Shown here one piece after another: positions 16,190 to 23,964 of a stretch of DNA of 57,135 nucleotides (within the stretch, counting starts at the first letter, position 1; each line of letters begins with the position of its first letter). Under the pieces are notes generated by a model. That model did no database searches. It saw nothing but the letters and a program-made list of their open reading frames with translations, and was not told the DNA's origin. A program made the translations under genes and the position numbers. Source of the DNA: Flavobacterium notoginsengisoli (lineage in GTDB: Bacteria > Bacteroidota > Bacteroidia > Flavobacteriales > Flavobacteriaceae); assembly GCF_014207905.1 (NCBI RefSeq), contig NZ_JACHLB010000013.1:1-57135 (forward strand), given 5' to 3'.

Positions 16190-19100
16190 TTAGAAATTAA
16201 CATTTACTCCCATAACATAATTTGGAGATTGGAAACCGTTCAAAAGATACTTAGCATCTCTACTTTTAGCGAAAGTGTATACATTTTCTGCATTCAAATT
16301 GAAACGTACACCGTCTAATTTCACTCTCTTCAGAAAGTCTTTTGGAAGTTGATATGATAATGAAACGTTGCTTAATCTCACATTCGAAGCATCTAAAATA
16401 TTAATATCTGCATAAGAATAAATGGTACGCGAATCTGAGCTAAAATCTGCTTCATATTCATAAACTACTCTCGGAACATTTGTAAATGCTTCATCTCCCG
16501 GTTGCTGCCAACGGTTTTCGATGTTCTTATTTACAGTTGTAATATTTGTTACATAACCTCCAGCTGAGCTATTGTAACTATTATTCAACATAGGCAAAAA
16601 GGTGTTTCTAATTTTATGACCCAATTCATAAATGAAAAGTGCAGAAAGCGAGAAGTTTTTATAATTTGCAGAAGTATGGAAAGAACCACTATGTGTTGGA
16701 ACTGTAGAGCCAAAATCTTTAATTGCATCTAATTGACCAGGGTTAAATTTTACTGCTGTTCCAGAAGCATCATAAACCTGAGGTAATCCTGCACTGCTCA
16801 AACCTGCCCATTTATAACCATAAATAGTATTGAAGTTGTTTCCAACTCGCGGAAAAGATTGAGGATAATCTAACTGAAGATAATATACTGGAGCTTTTAC
16901 ATTTACGTAATCAACTTTATTTTTATTGTTCGCATATAAAACGGCTGCATCCCAAGAGAATGATGGTGTTTTTACGATAGTTCCTCTCAAAGTAACTTCG
17001 ATACCTTTGTTAGTCATTTCTCCGTTATTAATTTTATAAGTAGAATAACCCCATCCTTCTGTTGGAATTCCTTGGCTACTTGCTAACAAATCTTCTCCTT
17101 TTTTATTGTAATAATCCACTGTTCCGCTTATTCTACTTTTGAATAATGAAAAATCTAAACCAACGTTTGTTGTCGTTGTTTTTTCCCAAGACAATTCAGG
17201 ATTTGGTCTTGAATTAATAGTACCTTGAGATCCTCCAACGTTTGAATTTGAATTATAATATGCTGTCAAATAAGGTGCTGAATCTTTAGCAACGTTTCCT
17301 CCAATACCATAAGACGTACGAATTTTAAGTGCATCTACCCATGAAACTTTAAAAAATGACTCTTTATCAATATTCCATGCCGCTCCAGCAGACCAAGTTG
17401 GTTTGTTTTGATATTTACTGTCAGTTCCCCAAAGATTAGAACGATCCCAACGCACGCTTCCAGAAAGATTATATTTATTATTATACGTATAGCCTCCTGT
17501 TGAATAAACTGAAACGTAACGATTTAGCAATTCTTTTTCTAAAGAAAATTCTTGTTGCGACATATAACCGCTAAAAACACTTCCGTACACTTTAAGTAAA
17601 TCTGCCTGATTTATTGGGGTAAAAGCTAAAGTCTGACTGTCATAACCATAACGAGTATTGTCATTGTATTCTAATTTCATATGACGCATTTCCATACCAG
17701 CAATTGCAGAAAAATCATGTTTATCATTAAAAGTCTGGTTGAAATTTAACTGCTGACGGAAATTATAAGCATTTGTAAACTGATTTGTCCCTTTGATAAT
17801 ATCTCCGTAAGGCAAATTATAAACAGCTTTATTATTGGCAATAGTTACCATTCCGTTTACTTTACTTCTCACGTAATAAGAGTCTTTACCAAATAATTGG
17901 CTTGCACGATCTGAACCGTATTCATATTGGAACATAGCATTATAAGAAAATGCTTTGCTGAATTTTACATTAAACTTAGCGAAAGTTCTATTTTGGAAAC
18001 TTTTATTTTCAATTAGATTTCTTCCAAATTCATCCATTGGTGTAATATCCATATTGTATAAACCATAATTTTGGATAGACTGCAATGTGAAATTGTTGTA
18101 ACGTGAAGCTGCTGTAGAAACAAAATTAGTTCCATCATTATTCACTAATTGATTATATGGTTGATATTTAAACCCTGGGCCTGAAGTAAAAGCAGGATCT
18201 GAAGCAAAATAACTTTGTGTATCACCAGTTCCATAATTCAAATAAGTTCCTAAATCAAGAGATAACCAACTATTGATTTGAGTTGAATTTTTGATATTAA
18301 TACCAACCGATTCATTTTCAGAGTGAATATTTTCCAGTTGATTATTTTTATATGTAATCGATGCATTAAAAGTATTGCTCTCGGTTGCTTTACCTAAACT
18401 AAGGTTGTGCTGCATAAAATACTGATCGCGTTTTGCATATTTTGCAATATCATCAAAATATTTATAACCTTGTGAACCTAACGCATCTAAACGACTGTTC
18501 ATGTCTGCCTGAGTAATTTTTCCTGCATAGCCATTTAAAATTGTCTGCATTCCTAAACTAGTAAATACAGCATTATTCAATAATGATTGCGCATAAGTAG
18601 CTGCATTTGCCGTTTTCAAATTAGGATTTCCATTTGCCCATCCTCTTTCTAGAGCTATAATATCTCCAGAATCCGTTAGATTTCCAGTGTAATTTCTATA
18701 AGGATCTATAGTTAAATTACTTGAAAATGAAATAGTTGTTTTTCCTGCTTTTGCCTTTTTAGTAGTAATTACAACAACTCCGTTAGCTGCACGAGCACCG
18801 TAAATAGAAGAAGCTGCAGCATCTTTTAAAACTGTTATAGTTTCAATATCTTCTAAGTTAAGATTTGGAACATTTTCTTCAATAGTTGCATATGGCGTTA
18901 ATTTTGTGTTTTCTACAGGAAATCCATCAATTACATATAACGGAGCTGTAACACCTGTCATAGAAGTTGTTCCACGAATTTTTCCATTTTGATAACCTGC
19001 TACACGTCCTTCTAAAATAGCATTTATACTGCTTAAGCGCTGTTCTGCAAAATCTTTTGATTTTAAATTAGAATACGCTCCAGTTGCTTGCTCTGCGGCA

Positions 19101-19780
19101 ATACTCTGGTAACCAGTTGTTAAAACAACCCCTTCTAATTCCTGTACATCTTCTTTTAAAACTACGTTGATAACGCTTCTGCCATCTACTTTTATTTCTT
19201 GTCTAATAAATCCTAAATAAGAAAATGCCAAAGTCGTTTCGCTGCTTACTGCAATAATCTGATATTCACCATTAAAATCAGTGTTTACACCTCTTCCTGA
19301 ACCATTATCTGCGACTGCCGCGCCAACTAAAGGCATACCTTTAGAATCTGTAACTCTACCTTTTACAATAAAATCTGCCTCTGGTTTTTTAACTTCGGCT
19401 GTTTTATCAGCAGAAAGTTTTTTAGGCATCAAAATAATATGGTTTCCAGATACTTTAAAATCGGTACTGGTATTATTAAAAATTTTATTCAAAATTACTT
19501 CAATCGAAGTTTCACTCGCATTTACGTCGATTACTCTATTTAAATCGACAGATCTTACATTGTAAACAAATCTGTAATCTGTAGTATATTCAAGTCTTTC
19601 AATCACTTTTGCAACAGTCATATTATTGACATTAAAAGAAATCTTGGATTTTTGAGAATAACTAGTTCCGGCATGCATTACGCTTAAGGCAGTTAGGAGA
19701 AATAATGTGGTCAATTTCATTTTCAAATCAAATTTCAAAAAAGGCTTATCAAACCTGATTTTGTTCAAGAGTTTTTTCAT
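16190..19780 (-). CDS. SusC/RagA TonB-dependent outer-membrane transporter with STN signalling domain
   Basis: A 1196-residue TonB-dependent transporter. After the signal peptide (LTTLFLLTALSVMHAGTSYSQ, about 23-43) there is an STN domain (about 50-115; MTVAKVIERLEYTTDYRFVY), a carboxypeptidase-like beta sandwich (about 138-215; VKGRVTDSKGMPLVGAAV), a plug domain (with GAYSNLKSKDF, PLYVIDGFPV and SIYGARAANGVVVITTKKA) and the barrel to the C-terminal VMGVNVNF. The STN domain passes an occupancy signal to an anti-sigma factor, so this is a transducing receptor. FecR and an ECF sigma gene lie immediately upstream, completing that circuit. SusD follows after 17 bases. The substrate is not evident. 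Confidence 0.93.
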   Translation of the reverse strand: MKKLLNKIRFDKPFLKFDLKMKLTTLFLLTALSVMHAGTSYSQKSKISFNVNNMTVAKVIERLEYTTDYRFVYNVRSVDLNRVIDVNASETSIEVILNKIFNNTSTDFKVSGNHIILMPKKLSADKTAEVKKPEADFIVKGRVTDSKGMPLVGAAVADNGSGRGVNTDFNGEYQIIAVSSETTLAFSYLGFIRQEIKVDGRSVINVVLKEDVQELEGVVLTTGYQSIAAEQATGAYSNLKSKDFAEQRLSSINAILEGRVAGYQNGKIRGTTSMTGVTAPLYVIDGFPVENTKLTPYATIEENVPNLNLEDIETITVLKDAAASSIYGARAANGVVVITTKKAKAGKTTISFSSNLTIDPYRNYTGNLTDSGDIIALERGWANGNPNLKTANAATYAQSLLNNAVFTSLGMQTILNGYAGKITQADMNSRLDALGSQGYKYFDDIAKYAKRDQYFMQHNLSLGKATESNTFNASITYKNNQLENIHSENESVGINIKNSTQINSWLSLDLGTYLNYGTGDTQSYFASDPAFTSGPGFKYQPYNQLVNNDGTNFVSTAASRYNNFTLQSIQNYGLYNMDITPMDEFGRNLIENKSFQNRTFAKFNVKFSKAFSYNAMFQYEYGSDRASQLFGKDSYYVRSKVNGMVTIANNKAVYNLPYGDIIKGTNQFTNAYNFRQQLNFNQTFNDKHDFSAIAGMEMRHMKLEYNDNTRYGYDSQTLAFTPINQADLLKVYGSVFSGYMSQQEFSLEKELLNRYVSVYSTGGYTYNNKYNLSGSVRWDRSNLWGTDSKYQNKPTWSAGAAWNIDKESFFKVSWVDALKIRTSYGIGGNVAKDSAPYLTAYYNSNSNVGGSQGTINSRPNPELSWEKTTTTNVGLDFSLFKSRISGTVDYYNKKGEDLLASSQGIPTEGWGYSTYKINNGEMTNKGIEVTLRGTIVKTPSFSWDAAVLYANNKNKVDYVNVKAPVYYLQLDYPQSFPRVGNNFNTIYGYKWAGLSSAGLPQVYDASGTAVKFNPGQLDAIKDFGSTVPTHSGSFHTSANYKNFSLSALFIYELGHKIRNTFLPMLNNSYNSSAGGYVTNITTVNKNIENRWQQPGDEAFTNVPRVVYEYEADFSSDSRTIYSYADINILDASNVRLSNVSLSYQLPKDFLKRVKLDGVRFNLNAENVYTFAKSRDAKYLLNGFQSPNYVMGVNVNF

Positions 19781-19871
19781 ACTTTTAAAATGTTTTTTTT
19801 AATGTTGGTTGGTTAATTAACTGACCGCATATACTCTACCGGGAAATGTTGGCGCATTTTCCGGTTTTTTT
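19759..19871 (+). ncRNA. Candidate antisense small RNA opposite the susC leader
   Basis: On the plus strand, opposite the susC 5' end, a textbook intrinsic terminator is present: CCGGGAAATG (19839-19848), loop TTGGCG, CATTTTCCGG (19855-19864), then seven Ts. The stem is 10 base pairs with one G-T pair. Upstream, TTTG (19760-19763) and TACTTTTA (19780-19787) make a weak promoter-like pair with 16-base spacing. A transcript of roughly 75-80 bases would overlap the susC leader. No plus-strand gene explains the terminator, and on the minus strand the hairpin has no T-run. Antisense RNAs at this place are known for Bacteroides sigma/anti-sigma SusC loci (DonS type). The promoter is the weak part. 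Confidence 0.45.
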
Positions 19872-19911
19872 ATAACGATCCTTTTCATTTTTGGATTTTT
19901 GTTACATAGGC

Positions 19912-19960
19912 GTTTTTAATTTTAGATTTCTGATTTTAGATTTTAGATTATTTTCAAATC
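19912..19960. repeat. Short TTTTAGATT direct repeats
   Basis: TTTTAGATTTCTGATTTTAG and TTTTAGATTA units are repeated head to tail between fecR and susC. Low-complexity, no assigned role. Confidence 0.5.
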
Positions 19961-19982
19961 TTGTTTCTTTCTTCTATTCTCT

Positions 19983-21137
19983 TTATTTTATCGTGATTTT
20001 ATCTCTGTCTATCTGGTAATCAATCTTATAACTATCGCTAAAATATTTCAAGACCACTTCAATAGGTTCATTGTCAAAGCGGGCGTTAAAAATTTCTTTT
20101 CCTAAAGTTTTGTTTCTATTAATGAAAGTCACATTATATTGACGTTCCAGTTTTTTGATGATATCAGCAAAAGAAGCATTCTTAAAAACCAAACTTCCTT
20201 TTACCCAAGCTGTATAATAATCTGTATTAACCTGTTCTGTGCTAATTGCATCCTGACCTTTTAAATTTGATCCTTTTAAACCTGGAGTCAGATACACTTG
20301 ATTTGTTTTCTGCTGTTTATAAAGCGAAACTTTACCTTCGACCAAAACAACATCTGTACTTGTATTATTAGTATACGAATCAACATTGAATTTAGTTCCT
20401 AAAACCTCAACATTAACCTCTTGAGCATTTACGGTAAACGGATGCGCCTTGTCTTTACTTACTTCAAAATAAGCTTCACCGGTTAAGTAAACTTCTCTTC
20501 TTTTATTCTTGCCAAACTGCACCGGATAACGTAATGATGTTCCCGAATTTAAATGCACTACAGTTCCGTCAGACAACTGGACTTCGAATTTTTTTCCATA
20601 CGGAATTTTCAAAGTATTATAAACCAGCGCTCCTTCTGCGAAAGCTTTTGTATAAACCAATCTATTTTTTTCTTGTTTTCCGATAATATTTCCTTCTTTA
20701 TCGGTCACCGATTTTTCATCAGATGTATCAATTGTTTCAGAAGAACCGTTACCTAATTGTAAAACAATTTCGTCTACACGAGGAATGATAACATTCTGTT
20801 TAACTTGTTCTGCACCAGAATTTTTATAAAAATAGAATCCGCCTAAAGCGATAATCAAAATTGCTGCATATTTATAGTACGATGAAAATCTTCTTTTAGT
20901 AAAAACATTATTTTCTTCTTCAATTCTTTTTAGAAGCTGTTTTCTAACTTCTGTAGAATCAAAAGAATTTAAAGCCGCATCTATTGCGTAATTAGTTTTT
21001 ACAAAATCCTTAAACACAATTTTATTTTCGTCATCTTTTAACCACTCTGTCAGCTGCTCAATTTCGTCTGTAGAAGCCTGATTTGTGATAAATTTAACGA
21101 TTAATCGCTCTGATTTTTTCTCGGTCATTTGGGGCAT
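19983..21137 (-). CDS. FecR-family anti-sigma factor
   Basis: A 384-residue single-pass inner-membrane protein. The cytoplasmic N-terminal sigma-binding part (ERLIVKFITNQASTDEIEQLTEWLKDDE) is followed by one membrane helix (YYKYAAILIIALGGFYFY, about 85-105). The periplasmic FecR domain (about 180-275; LSDGTVVHLNSGTSLRYP, RREVYLTGEAYFEV) is followed by a C-terminal DUF4974/STN-like domain (ASFADIIKKLERQYNVTF). It holds the divergent ECF sigma factor until the STN-carrying SusC reports substrate. The longer frame begins with a TTG at 21167; the ATG at 21137 (or 21128) fits better. It precedes susC by about 200 bases. Confidence 0.92.
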   Translation of the reverse strand: MPQMTEKKSERLIVKFITNQASTDEIEQLTEWLKDDENKIVFKDFVKTNYAIDAALNSFDSTEVRKQLLKRIEEENNVFTKRRFSSYYKYAAILIIALGGFYFYKNSGAEQVKQNVIIPRVDEIVLQLGNGSSETIDTSDEKSVTDKEGNIIGKQEKNRLVYTKAFAEGALVYNTLKIPYGKKFEVQLSDGTVVHLNSGTSLRYPVQFGKNKRREVYLTGEAYFEVSKDKAHPFTVNAQEVNVEVLGTKFNVDSYTNNTSTDVVLVEGKVSLYKQQKTNQVYLTPGLKGSNLKGQDAISTEQVNTDYYTAWVKGSLVFKNASFADIIKKLERQYNVTFINRNKTLGKEIFNARFDNEPIEVVLKYFSDSYKIDYQIDRDKITIK

Positions 21138-21337
21138 TTTTAATATTATTACGAAGCCAAAAAACAAAACCCTAACAATTTGATAAAGTTTTTTTCATTT
21201 TGATGATTTTTTTTCTTTTCACAAGTCTTTTCTTTCAATTAAACTATACTAATTCTATAGAATTTATAAAATAAATAAATTATATTTGCACTTTTAATTC
21301 TCTTTTTATTTGTAATAAATTTCAAATAGAAAATGAA

Positions 21338-21373
21338 AAAAATGAGCATTTTTAAGAAAATCAGCTCATTTTT
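21338..21373 (+). terminator. Hairpin in the fecR-sigma intergenic region
   Basis: AAAAATGAGC and GCTCATTTTT pair over a 16-base loop, followed by a short T-rich end. It lies between a TATATTTG box at 21281-21288 and another at 21397-21404, so it could attenuate transcripts started at the first box. Confidence 0.5.
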
Positions 21374-21396
21374 AAGGCATAAATTTTATAAATTAA

Positions 21397-21404
21397 TATA
21401 TTTG
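21397..21404 (+). promoter_or_regulatory. TATATTTG -7 box directly before the sigma gene
   Basis: A perfect TAnnTTTG box ends five bases before the ATG at 21410. If used, the transcript would start at or near the start codon and be almost leaderless, or translation would begin at the second ATG (21416). I see no convincing TTG element 19-21 bases upstream. Confidence 0.35.
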
Positions 21405-21409
21405 TTTTT

Positions 21410-22015
21410 ATGAAGATGGATGATTACAGCGATAATACCACATTAATTGAATCTCTAAAAAATGGAGATGAAACCGCTTACACCTATCTCATCGATACGT
21501 ATCATCATAAACTTTGTGTGTATGCTAACAGTCTGGTAAAGAATGTTTACAGCGCAGAAGATATTGTACAAAACGTTTTTATTAAAGTTTGGGAACAGCG
21601 TACGAGATTAAAAACAGATCATTCTTTAAAAAGTTTTCTTTATAAATTGGTTTACAATGAATTCATCGATTTATATCGAAAAAACCAATCTTTGTTTTCT
21701 CTAGAAAAATCATATTACGATGCATTGAACGGAATTGTTCAAGAAGAGGATTCTGAAGCCTTTCAAAGAGTTTTAAATGCGGTTAACAAAGAAATTCAAA
21801 ATCTGCCTCCGAGGTGCAAAGAGGTTTTTATTTTAAGTAAAAAAGAAGGTTTAACCAATATCGAGATTGCTGAACATCTTGATGTTTCCATAAAAACCGT
21901 TGAAGCACAGATTACTAAAGCTTTTTCTATTCTTCGTAGTTCTTTAGAAGAAAAAGTGAAAAGTGTTCTGTTTCTTTTATTTTCTGCAAAAAAAAAATTC
22001 AGACTAAACAATTAA
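21410..22015 (+). CDS. ECF sigma-70 factor, FecI-like
   Basis: A 201-residue RNA polymerase sigma factor. Region 2 (about 12-85) contains YLIDTYHHKLCVYANSLV and SAEDIVQNVFIKVWE, and region 4 (about 135-185) contains LPPRCKEVFILSKKEGLTN, IEIAEHLDVSIKTVEAQITK. It is transcribed away from fecR and the SusCD genes and is expected to activate them when SusC signals through FecR. The second ATG at 21416 is an alternative start. A terminator hairpin overlaps the stop codon. Confidence 0.92.
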   Translation: MKMDDYSDNTTLIESLKNGDETAYTYLIDTYHHKLCVYANSLVKNVYSAEDIVQNVFIKVWEQRTRLKTDHSLKSFLYKLVYNEFIDLYRKNQSLFSLEKSYYDALNGIVQEEDSEAFQRVLNAVNKEIQNLPPRCKEVFILSKKEGLTNIEIAEHLDVSIKTVEAQITKAFSILRSSLEEKVKSVLFLLFSAKKKFRLNN

Positions 22016-22030
22016 TCTGAATTTTCTTTT
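21994..22030 (+). terminator. Terminator of the sigma factor gene
   Basis: AAAATTCAGA and TCTGAATTTT form a perfect 10-base stem overlapping the stop codon, followed by CTTTTATTG. Confidence 0.75.
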
Positions 22031-22093
22031 ATTGTTTTAAAAGCATAAATCTATCGAATTCTACTTTTCAATCTTTCTTCTTTACTCTTTCTT

Positions 22094-22846
22094 CTACATT
22101 CCCGCTTCTTCCATTTTTTCTTCAAACAATTCTAAAACAGGTATTTTCATATCGTGATAAAAAAGCACTTTCCAGTTTTCGTCTTTGGCTTGTTGTTCCC
22201 ATTTTTTGCGTGATTCCCTTGCACGTTTTCCATCAAAGTCTGTTTTGTACGCAACATGCATAGACCAATATATTTTTTGAGGCAAATCATCGGCGCCGTA
22301 AAACACAATTTCATCATCGGCTTTTATCCAGAAAACTTGATGAAATTTGGTATGTCCTGCCGAAACTTCGTAGAAAATTTCATGAGTAATATTTCCGTTG
22401 TCTGAATTTAGCAATTCGACATTAGGAAGTTTTTTCAATTGATTTAATATTTCAAAAACATAAGACGGATTATTGATTTGTTCTAAAGCAAAATCTATTT
22501 CTCTTTCCTGAATATAAATCTTGGCATTCGGAAAATTTTGAACAAAACTACCGTTCACAAAATAACCAATTCCTTCGATATGATCTTTATGTAAATGCGA
22601 AACCAAAACTTTCGTTATTTCATTCGGATTGATATTATTTTTTAGAAGCATTTCATGAATAAACGGAACTCCGTTATTTACGAATCCCAAACCAAAATCT
22701 AGTAAAATAACATCATTGTCAGTAATAATAACAAAAGGCTGAATTGCCATTTTTAAGCCAGACTCTTTACTTTCTTCTGTTAAAAGTTTGAATTCTTTTT
22801 GGGCATTTGCCACATAATTTCCTTCTTGTAAAGCTATGATTTTCAT
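22094..22846 (-). CDS. Metallo-beta-lactamase-fold hydrolase
   Basis: A 250-residue cytoplasmic MBL-fold protein with the dinuclear metal motif SHLHKDHIEG (HxHxDH), a following VSAGHTKFHQVF histidine and YGADDLPQ aspartate. The overall pattern (LLDFGLGFVNNGVPF, then HLHKDH) resembles AHL-lactonase-like and other small-molecule MBL hydrolases; the substrate cannot be told. I chose the ATG at 22846 (MKIIALQEGNYV) because the extra nine residues of the longer frame are non-conserved in appearance. It is divergent from a LysR regulator 103 bases away, which probably controls it. Confidence 0.82.
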   Translation of the reverse strand: MKIIALQEGNYVANAQKEFKLLTEESKESGLKMAIQPFVIITDNDVILLDFGLGFVNNGVPFIHEMLLKNNINPNEITKVLVSHLHKDHIEGIGYFVNGSFVQNFPNAKIYIQEREIDFALEQINNPSYVFEILNQLKKLPNVELLNSDNGNITHEIFYEVSAGHTKFHQVFWIKADDEIVFYGADDLPQKIYWSMHVAYKTDFDGKRARESRKKWEQQAKDENWKVLFYHDMKIPVLELFEEKMEEAGM

Positions 22847-22872
22847 TTTTTCTCTTCTATAATTTTGCAACA

Positions 22873-22905
22873 TTACAAAGTTCTTAAGATTTTCTATATT
22901 TGTAA
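22873..22905. promoter_or_regulatory. Inverted repeat and -7 box between MBL and LysR genes
   Basis: TTACAAA (22873-22879) and TTTGTAA (22899-22905) form an inverted repeat with a 19-base spacer. TATATTTG at 22895-22902 is a plus-strand -7 box for the LysR gene at 22950. The arrangement fits a shared divergent control region, but the binding site is a guess. Confidence 0.4.
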
Positions 22906-22949
22906 AACCTTATTTTTCGATATAATCAATCGATAAAACCGATTTAGAA

Positions 22950-23831
22950 ATGGAACTTCGACAGCTTAAATATTTTCTAAAAGCAAAAGAATTATTGAAT
23001 TTTACTGAAGCTGCTGCAGCTCTTTACATTAGTCAAAGCACTTTATCACAACAAATTAAACAGTTGGAAGATGAACTTCAAGTACCACTTTTTAATAGAA
23101 TTGGAAAAAGAATTACGCTGACCGAAGCAGGAAATTTATTTGCCGTTTACGCACAGCAATCTGTAAATAAAGCTTCAGATGGACTTCAATTTATTAAGGA
23201 TTTGAATAATCTTGAAACTGGAAAAATTGCGATTGGCGTAACGTATGCATTACGTCATGTGGTTACTAAAGCCTTGATACTGTTTAGTTCTGAATATCCT
23301 AAAATTCAATTCGAAATTGTATTTGGAACTTCGCAAGAATTAATTCAGAAACTGAATCATTTTGAATTGGATGTGATTTTGACTTTTGAAGAAATTGCTT
23401 CAGAAGAACATTTCAAATATCAAGAATTGTTTACTTCTCCAATGGCTTTAGTTACGTCTACAGAAACGCCTTTTAGTAATAAAAAAAGTATTTCTCTAGA
23501 AGAAGTTAGTGCACTTCCGCTTGCGCTTCCTTCAAATGGTTTTAGCACTACACAGTTTATCAATAAAGCTTTTAAGAAGGATAATCTCAATCCGAAAGTT
23601 ACAATTGAAATCAATGATATTCCTACTTTACTAGAATTAATCAAAACCGGAAATTGGCACACAATATTGACCAAAACGACAATAGAAAACGAAAAAGATT
23701 TACACGCCATTCCAATAAAAGGAGAAAATATGACGCGAACTGCCATGCTGATTTCTCTTAAAGATGTTTATGAGAAAAAAGCAGTTATAGCGTTTTTGAA
23801 AATATTGATGGAGAATTTGGCTGTCAATTAA
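22950..23831 (+). CDS. LysR-family transcriptional regulator
   Basis: A 293-residue regulator. The N-terminal winged helix-turn-helix (about 1-60; ELRQLKYFLKAKELLNFTEA, LYISQSTLSQQIKQLEDEL, LFNRIGKRITLTEAG) is followed by a linker helix and a substrate-binding domain (about 90-290; GKIAIGVTYALRHVVTKAL). It is closest in feel to CynR/CysB-type activators. It is divergent from the MBL-fold hydrolase gene and probably regulates it in response to that enzyme's substrate. It is convergent with the xylan operon; a long inverted repeat lies between them. Confidence 0.9.
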   Translation: MELRQLKYFLKAKELLNFTEAAAALYISQSTLSQQIKQLEDELQVPLFNRIGKRITLTEAGNLFAVYAQQSVNKASDGLQFIKDLNNLETGKIAIGVTYALRHVVTKALILFSSEYPKIQFEIVFGTSQELIQKLNHFELDVILTFEEIASEEHFKYQELFTSPMALVTSTETPFSNKKSISLEEVSALPLALPSNGFSTTQFINKAFKKDNLNPKVTIEINDIPTLLELIKTGNWHTILTKTTIENEKDLHAIPIKGENMTRTAMLISLKDVYEKKAVIAFLKILMENLAVN

Positions 23832-23872
23832 GAATTAAAATTTGGTAATATAAATTTTTATACGTGTTTATC

Positions 23873-23949
23873 GTAGAGACGCACCGCAGTGCGTCTAACA
23901 CAATTTTTGTCGATATACTAGATGTAGACGCACTGCGGTGCGTCTCTAC
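23873..23949. repeat. Perfect 25-base inverted repeat, GTAGAGACGCAC family
   Basis: The arm at 23873-23897 (starting GTAGAGACGCACCGCAGTGC) is the exact reverse complement of 23925-23949. Each arm is itself almost palindromic (AGACGCAC/GTGCGTCT). It lies between the convergent LysR and esterase genes and can form either one long or two short hairpins, so it may act as a two-way terminator. Confidence 0.9.
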
Positions 23950-23964
23950 AGAAAATCTTTGTAA

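Noticed and set aside
18304..18313. Near match CAACCGATTC to the xylan operator
   Set aside because: One mismatch, deep inside the coding region of the other SusC gene; likely chance.
7198..19780. One single operon from susC to the class V aminotransferase
   Set aside because: A strong intrinsic terminator before dsbD and an attenuator after susD make a single uninterrupted transcript unlikely.
19839..19871. Terminator of fecR or of an upstream minus-strand transcript
   Set aside because: The T-run is on the plus strand only; on the minus strand the hairpin is followed by TAGAGTATA, so it does not fit minus-strand termination.
21138..21167. N-terminal extension of FecR to 21167
   Set aside because: It would need a TTG start and adds residues not resembling the family; ATGs at 21137 and 21128 are in better position.
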